Below are positions 60,193 to 64,000 of a stretch of DNA of 64,000 nucleotides, piece by piece. Below the pieces are notes generated by a model. It was not told the DNA's origin. It did no database searches and saw nothing but the letters and a program-made list of their open reading frames with translations. The position numbers and the translations under genes were made by a program. Each line of letters begins with the position of its first letter. Within the stretch, counting starts at the first letter, position 1. This stretch comes from Bradyrhizobium barranii subsp. apii. Its GTDB lineage: Bacteria > Pseudomonadota > Alphaproteobacteria > Rhizobiales > Xanthobacteraceae. The stretch covers positions 8,257,501 to 8,321,500 of the forward strand of contig NZ_CP096255.1 of assembly GCF_011516635.5 (NCBI RefSeq), written 5' to 3'.

Positions 60193-62589
60193 TTAGATGC
60201 CGCCGAAGTGGTACTTCAGGCCTCCCTTGACCACGAGCCCGGGGCCGGCGCTCGCCCATTTCACGTCGTTTTGCGTATCGCCCGTGCTGCCGACCGGAAT
60301 GGCGTAGGGCCGGTAGTACTGGTTGAGAAGATTTTCGACCGAGAAGTTCAGCGTGAGATCGGGCCGCGGCTGATACTGGGCGTAGAGGTTCACGAGATCG
60401 TACGACGTCGCCGGCGTATAGGTCGGCGGGATGTCGGTGTTCGCAATCACCGACGTCCACATCACCGAGAGGATCAGGGTCCGGTCCAGCAACCGCACGC
60501 CGGCGGTCGTCGTGACCTTCTGCGGCGGAACGCTGTACAGGCCAAATCCCGTCTGGAGGTTTTTGCCGTTCTGGTAACTGCCGGAGAGGCCGAAGAACCA
60601 GGTGTTCGCGTCGTACATCGCCTCGGCCTCGAAACCCTGGATGCGGGCGGACGCGACGTTCTGATATTGCAGGAACGGAAGCACGGTGATGGAGGGCGCC
60701 GGCGGCGGGCCGGTGGGGACCACCAGCGGATTTCCATAGGCGACCTGATCGATGAAGTCGGAGATGTCGTTGCGGAACACGTTGATCTTGCCGCGCAGCG
60801 TATCGCCCGCCGTGAACAGATCGTTCTTCTTGATGTTGAAGCCGATCTCCTTGTTCTTGCCGACCTCGGGCCGCAGGTTCGGATTCGGGACGAAGCAGAA
60901 GGTCGAATCCGCGCCCGGACCCGGCGTGCCCGACGGACAGCGGAAGAACGAGTCGTTGACCGTCGCGCCCGAATGCGGACCGCTGACCAGCGTTTCCGTG
61001 ATCGACGGCGCGCGGTAACCTTCGGCGTAGCTGACATAGGGCGTCACGACCGCCGTGGGAACGAGCCCGACGGTGATCTTCGGCGATAGGCGATCGCCGC
61101 TGGACGATGAGGATCCCGAGGAGAGCTGATAATTGTCGTAGCGGAGCGCGCCGATCACCTCGAGCATCGAGGTATAGTTCGCCTTCCACTGCACGAAACC
61201 GCCGGAGACCGTACGCTGACCGCCGGGCGTCGTCACTTCCGAAGTGCCGGTCCTGTCCTGCGTCGACACCTTGTCCTGGAACGCGTCCAGTCCGTAGGTC
61301 ACCGCGTGACGCCAGCTGCCGGTATCGAAGCGCGTGGTGTTGTACACGTCGACGCCGACCGTATCGAGCAGATATCCGCGGTTGCTGCCGATACAGCCGG
61401 ACACGGCATTGCCGGGCACGCCGCCACAGAAGACCGACGGCGTCGTGCTGGTATGCGCGGTCTTGACCTGGTCGTTCTCGGTGCGATTCCAGTAGACCTT
61501 CGCGTCCCAGTCGAACCACTGGTCATCCGGCTGCGAATATTTCCAGCCGAGCGTCGTGGTGTAGTTCTTGACGTCGGACCTGTAGATCGACGTGCCGCTC
61601 AGGTTGTTGGCGCCGTTCGCATTGGTCGAGTTGGGATCGCCGGCACGGCGTGGCGGCTGACCCACGCTGTAGATGTCCTCCTGGAAGATGGTGCCGAGCT
61701 TGATCTCGTGCCCGTCGGCCGGGCGCACCGTCAGCTTGGCGATGCCGCTGGTGAGCCGGTTGCCGGTGTTGGCGACCTCGAAGCCGGTGCCGTCTTTGTA
61801 GCTCTCCTGCGTCGAATAGGTGCCGCCCGCGAACACATCCACGTTCGGATTGACGTGAACACCGCCGAAGGCCGAACCGAGCGCGCGTCCGTAATTGCTG
61901 CCAAGGATGGTCTTGACGTCGACGCCCCAGCGCTCGCCGGCACGCACGACGTCCTCGATGTCCTTGGTGCGGAACGACGCTACGCCGCCGATCGCGCCCG
62001 AACCGTAGATGTTCGCGGTCGGACCACGAACGATGTCGATGCCGCTGATCAGCTCGGGATTGAGGAAGAACGAGCCGTTGGCGAAATGGCCCGTGCGCTG
62101 ATAATTCTGCCGCGCGCCGTCGACAACGACGGCGACCCGGCCGAAATCCTGCAGGCCGCGGATATTGATCGAGGTGGACGGCTCATCGCCGCGGTTCTGA
62201 ACCCACACGCCCGGCACATTATAGATGAGATCGCCGACGGTGCTGGCCTGACGGCTTTCGATCTGCGCCGAAGTCACGACGCTGACCGGTGCGAGCGCAT
62301 CGACCGCGCGCTCGTCGGTCTTGGAGGCCGCGGCCGTGATGGTGTCGAGCGCCTGGACGCCGACAATCGCCTGCGCGCGTGCATCCCACACGCTGGTGCT
62401 GGCCTGCTGCTGCTGAACAGCTTGCGGCTTGGGCGGGTTGCGCTTGGCCTGCTTGGGCTTCGCCGGCTTGGATGATTGCGCGGTTTGATCCGCGGTCTGC
62501 GCAAAGCTGCTCACCGGCGACACCGCCGCAATTGAAACCACCGACGCACCCAAAATCAGCGCGCGCGAATACCTAGCCCCGTCAGCCAT
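60193..62589 (-). CDS. hmuR: TonB-dependent outer-membrane heme receptor HmuR
   Basis: A 798-residue TonB-dependent receptor with a signal peptide (MADGARYSRALILGASVVSI, cut after SSFAQ), a plug domain (RQASTVGDLIYNVPGVWVQ; IRGLQDFGRVAVVVDGARQ) and a beta-barrel ending KGGLKYHFGGI. A possible TonB box is LDTITAAAS near residue 80. The heme-receptor marks YRAP and NPNL are present with a histidine (GPHSG) between them, as in HmuR/HemR. A 33-codon upstream extension of the frame is not protein-like. It is divergent from hemP. Confidence 0.95.
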   Translation of the reverse strand: MADGARYSRALILGASVVSIAAVSPVSSFAQTADQTAQSSKPAKPKQAKRNPPKPQAVQQQQASTSVWDARAQAIVGVQALDTITAAASKTDERAVDALAPVSVVTSAQIESRQASTVGDLIYNVPGVWVQNRGDEPSTSINIRGLQDFGRVAVVVDGARQNYQRTGHFANGSFFLNPELISGIDIVRGPTANIYGSGAIGGVASFRTKDIEDVVRAGERWGVDVKTILGSNYGRALGSAFGGVHVNPNVDVFAGGTYSTQESYKDGTGFEVANTGNRLTSGIAKLTVRPADGHEIKLGTIFQEDIYSVGQPPRRAGDPNSTNANGANNLSGTSIYRSDVKNYTTTLGWKYSQPDDQWFDWDAKVYWNRTENDQVKTAHTSTTPSVFCGGVPGNAVSGCIGSNRGYLLDTVGVDVYNTTRFDTGSWRHAVTYGLDAFQDKVSTQDRTGTSEVTTPGGQRTVSGGFVQWKANYTSMLEVIGALRYDNYQLSSGSSSSSGDRLSPKITVGLVPTAVVTPYVSYAEGYRAPSITETLVSGPHSGATVNDSFFRCPSGTPGPGADSTFCFVPNPNLRPEVGKNKEIGFNIKKNDLFTAGDTLRGKINVFRNDISDFIDQVAYGNPLVVPTGPPPAPSITVLPFLQYQNVASARIQGFEAEAMYDANTWFFGLSGSYQNGKNLQTGFGLYSVPPQKVTTTAGVRLLDRTLILSVMWTSVIANTDIPPTYTPATSYDLVNLYAQYQPRPDLTLNFSVENLLNQYYRPYAIPVGSTGDTQNDVKWASAGPGLVVKGGLKYHFGGI

Positions 62590-62742
62590 ACACCCAACCC
62601 AATCATGATATGTCTTGTTTGGCTGGCGTGCGCTCGCGCGGCGAGCGACTGGCTGGCTATTCTCTGGTGCAGGCCCCCCGGCCCGCATTGTTCCATTTGG
62701 TTACGTGGCAACACCCTGACGGTCAATGTCATCGGGTTGCAG

Positions 62743-62759
62743 TTTATATCGATTGTAAA
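62743..62759. promoter_or_regulatory. Candidate Irr (iron control element) box
   Basis: TTTATATCGATTGTAAA resembles the iron control element bound by Irr in Bradyrhizobium (TTTAGAA-N3-TTCTAAA); 11 of 14 defined positions agree. It lies between the divergent hmuR and hemP genes, 154 and 80 bases from their starts. This is where the known Bradyrhizobium heme-uptake control site lies. The match is imperfect. Confidence 0.55.
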
Positions 62760-62838
62760 TTGCCGCCGTTGGAATGCGCCTGATGCCGCTTATACAAACA
62801 AGACGCATCTGAAATTTCGAAAGCGCATCACACCTACC

Positions 62839-63043
62839 ATGTCAGCAACGTCCGGAGACAATAGCGGCGATGCGGCAGGGCCGACACAAAGCCCTTCTGC
62901 AACAACGAGAAGTTTGACCATACGCGGGAGCCGGATCGACAGCCGCGAGCTGTTTGCGGCGGAGCGCGAGATCATCATCGCGCATGGCGAGGACGCCTAG
63001 CCTTCGCCTGACCTCGCAGAACAAGCTGATCCTGACGAAGTAA
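62839..63043 (+). pseudogene. hemP: Hemin uptake protein HemP, frameshifted near the end
   Basis: HemP is a small protein linked to heme uptake and its regulation. From ATG 62839 the frame reads the family core (RGSRIDSRELFAAEREIIIA, then HGEDA) and hits TAG at 62998-63000. The family end follows at once in another frame (LRLTSQNKLILTK, stop at 63041-63043). About two bases are missing near 62998-63002, where the family has Y-R or Y-Q. As written the protein has 53 residues instead of about 68. The missing tail is the most conserved part of HemP. An indel error in the sequence is the other explanation. Confidence 0.8.
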
Positions 63044-63049
63044 CCTGCA

Positions 63050-63820
63050 ATGACATTTTGTCGCACCCTCGTCGACACCACGAGCCTCTATCCGGCGGCC
63101 GCGCTGCACGACAAACCCAATGTCGGCTACATGCGCCAGATTTCGGCCGAGGGTGTGCTGGGCCTCAACCCGACCCTGATCCTGGCGATCCAGGGATCGG
63201 GCCCGCGCGAGACCATGGACCTCCTGGAGACGGCGAAGGTGCCGCTGGTGCTGGTGCCCGAGACCTTCTCGGAGGAAGGCCTGATCGAGAAGATCAAGCT
63301 GGTCGGCCATGCCATGGGCGTCGATGCTCGCGCCGAATGCCTGAGCACCGCAGTGGCTACGGATCTTGCGCAGCTGCGCGCACTGCGTGCCAAGGTCATG
63401 AAGCCGGTCCGCGTGATGTTCGTGATGTCGCTCCTGAACGGACGGGCGATGGTCGCCGGTCACAAGACCGCCGCCGACGAGATCATCCAGCTCGCGGGCG
63501 CCACAAACGCGGTCGAGGATTACGACGGCTACAAGAACATCGGCGACGAGGCGATCGTGGCCGCAAAACCCGACGTGGTGCTGTCGATCGAGCGCGGCAA
63601 GGATTCACTCCAGGCCGACGCGGTCTACACCCATCCCGGCTTCGCCTTGACGCCGGTCGCGGCCAACAAGAGTTTTATCACGATGGACGGGCTCTATCTG
63701 CTCGGCTTCGGCCCGCGCACGGCCGCGGCGGCCCGTGATCTCTCCGTCAAGCTCTATCCGGCATTGGCCGAGGGCGGCGCCTTCACGTCGGCTCTGTCGG
63801 CGGTGAATTGCCGGCAATGA
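63050..63820 (+). CDS. hmuT: Heme ABC transporter binding protein HmuT, N-terminally truncated
   Basis: A 256-residue part of the periplasmic heme-binding protein. The family body is intact (TTSLYPAAALHDKPNVGYMR, NPTLILAIQGSGP, MSLLNGRAMVAGHKTAADEI, DGLYLLGFGPRTA). The signal peptide and about the first 45 mature residues, which include the start of the ligand fold, are absent: the similarity begins at LVDTTS, only 6 bases after the hemP tail. ATG 63050 (MTFCRT) is the best start, but the product would stay in the cytoplasm. The stop overlaps hmuU by 4 bases. Confidence 0.85.
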   Translation: MTFCRTLVDTTSLYPAAALHDKPNVGYMRQISAEGVLGLNPTLILAIQGSGPRETMDLLETAKVPLVLVPETFSEEGLIEKIKLVGHAMGVDARAECLSTAVATDLAQLRALRAKVMKPVRVMFVMSLLNGRAMVAGHKTAADEIIQLAGATNAVEDYDGYKNIGDEAIVAAKPDVVLSIERGKDSLQADAVYTHPGFALTPVAANKSFITMDGLYLLGFGPRTAAAARDLSVKLYPALAEGGAFTSALSAVNCRQ

Positions 63821-64000
63821 GCGTGGCGATCGGGACGGACTCGCGGAGCCCGCGACGTGCGGGCGCAGGACGGCGATTTACGTCGATTGCCATTCCCCTG
63901 CTCCTGGCGATCCTCGCGGCCACCGCCATCGTCGCGCTGACCGTGGGCGCGGCCGGCATTCCCCTCTCCCGGCTGCCTGCTGCGCTCGGTCTCGCAGGCA
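63817..64000 (+). CDS. hmuU: Heme ABC transporter permease HmuU (3' end outside window)
   Basis: The first 61 codons of a FecCD-family permease: a basic start (MSVAIGTDSRSPRRAG), the first membrane span (IPLLLAILAATAIVALTVGA) and AAGIPLSRLPAALGLAG, typical of HmuU/BtuC proteins. The ATG overlaps the hmuT stop. The gene runs off the window; hmuV (ATPase) is expected next. Confidence 0.85.
   Translation, partial: MSVAIGTDSRSPRRAGAGRRFTSIAIPLLLAILAATAIVALTVGAAGIPLSRLPAALGLAG

Overview
The window looks like a chromosomal segment of an alphaproteobacterium close to Bradyrhizobium. The base composition is high in G+C. The hmuR / hmuQ / hutX / exbBD-tonB heme block, the napEDABC order behind a FixK/FNR box, the FliG-FliH-FliN-FlbD block and the families of imperfect palindromes between genes all fit that group. 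Species identity is inferred, not proven. No rRNA, tRNA, CRISPR array or replication origin was seen.

Layout. (1) 1-3226: end of a flagellar operon, fliG (cut by the window edge), fliH, fliN and the sigma-54 activator flbD, closed by a clear terminator. (2) 3534-4682: an M20 peptidase. (3) 5066-10452, minus strand: an alkanesulfonate operon with two tandem substrate-binding genes (one frameshifted), monooxygenase ssuD, permease ssuC, ATPase ssuB and a flavin reductase. (4) 10829-24536: accessory genes, including a P450, a protein with a degenerate protease-like site, an IS256-family element, an L,D-transpeptidase, a dienelactone-hydrolase-like protein, a LuxR regulator, a broken luciferase-like monooxygenase, an acyltransferase, an AraC regulator, the remnant of an SLC13 permease and a transglutaminase. 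(5) 24762-29045: periplasmic nitrate reductase napEDABC with a perfect FNR/FixK palindrome upstream. (6) 29134-38514: a Dda/RecD-like helicase, a TPR-caspase protein, msrA/msrB, several small membrane or secreted proteins and a proline-rich membrane-anchored protein. (7) 38551-43756: purA, two paralogous EamA permeases around a DUF1330 gene, and a Bug-type binding protein. (8) 43981-47103: a chemoreceptor gene split by a second copy of the same IS. (9) 47365-51854: a 2-hydroxyacid dehydrogenase followed by a sugar-type ABC importer without an ATPase gene. (10) 51861-56850: a LysR regulator divergent from a metallo-beta-lactamase-fold protein, an epoxide-hydrolase-like gene broken by a 7-bp tandem repeat, a small secreted protein and a phytase-like esterase. 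(11) 57106-64000: the heme uptake locus, tonB-exbD-exbB-hutX-hmuQ-hmuR on the minus strand and hemP-hmuT-hmuU on the plus strand, the last gene cut by the window edge.

The most notable theme is gene damage. Two IS copies of exactly 1429 bp each have their own 8-bp target duplication and differ by one base in the coding region. One splits a chemoreceptor and the other sits just upstream of a gene. Separate small indels break an ssuA copy, a luciferase-like monooxygenase, an epoxide-hydrolase-like gene and hemP. hmuT lacks its signal peptide and an SLC13 permease survives only as pieces. The indels could be real decay or assembly error; the IS insertions, with matching target duplications, are real events. 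I found no system that I can defend as wholly new. The best leads are the (GGCTGGC)3 repeat that may switch a reading frame, the damaged hemP/hmuT region and the degenerate protease-like protein beside the IS.
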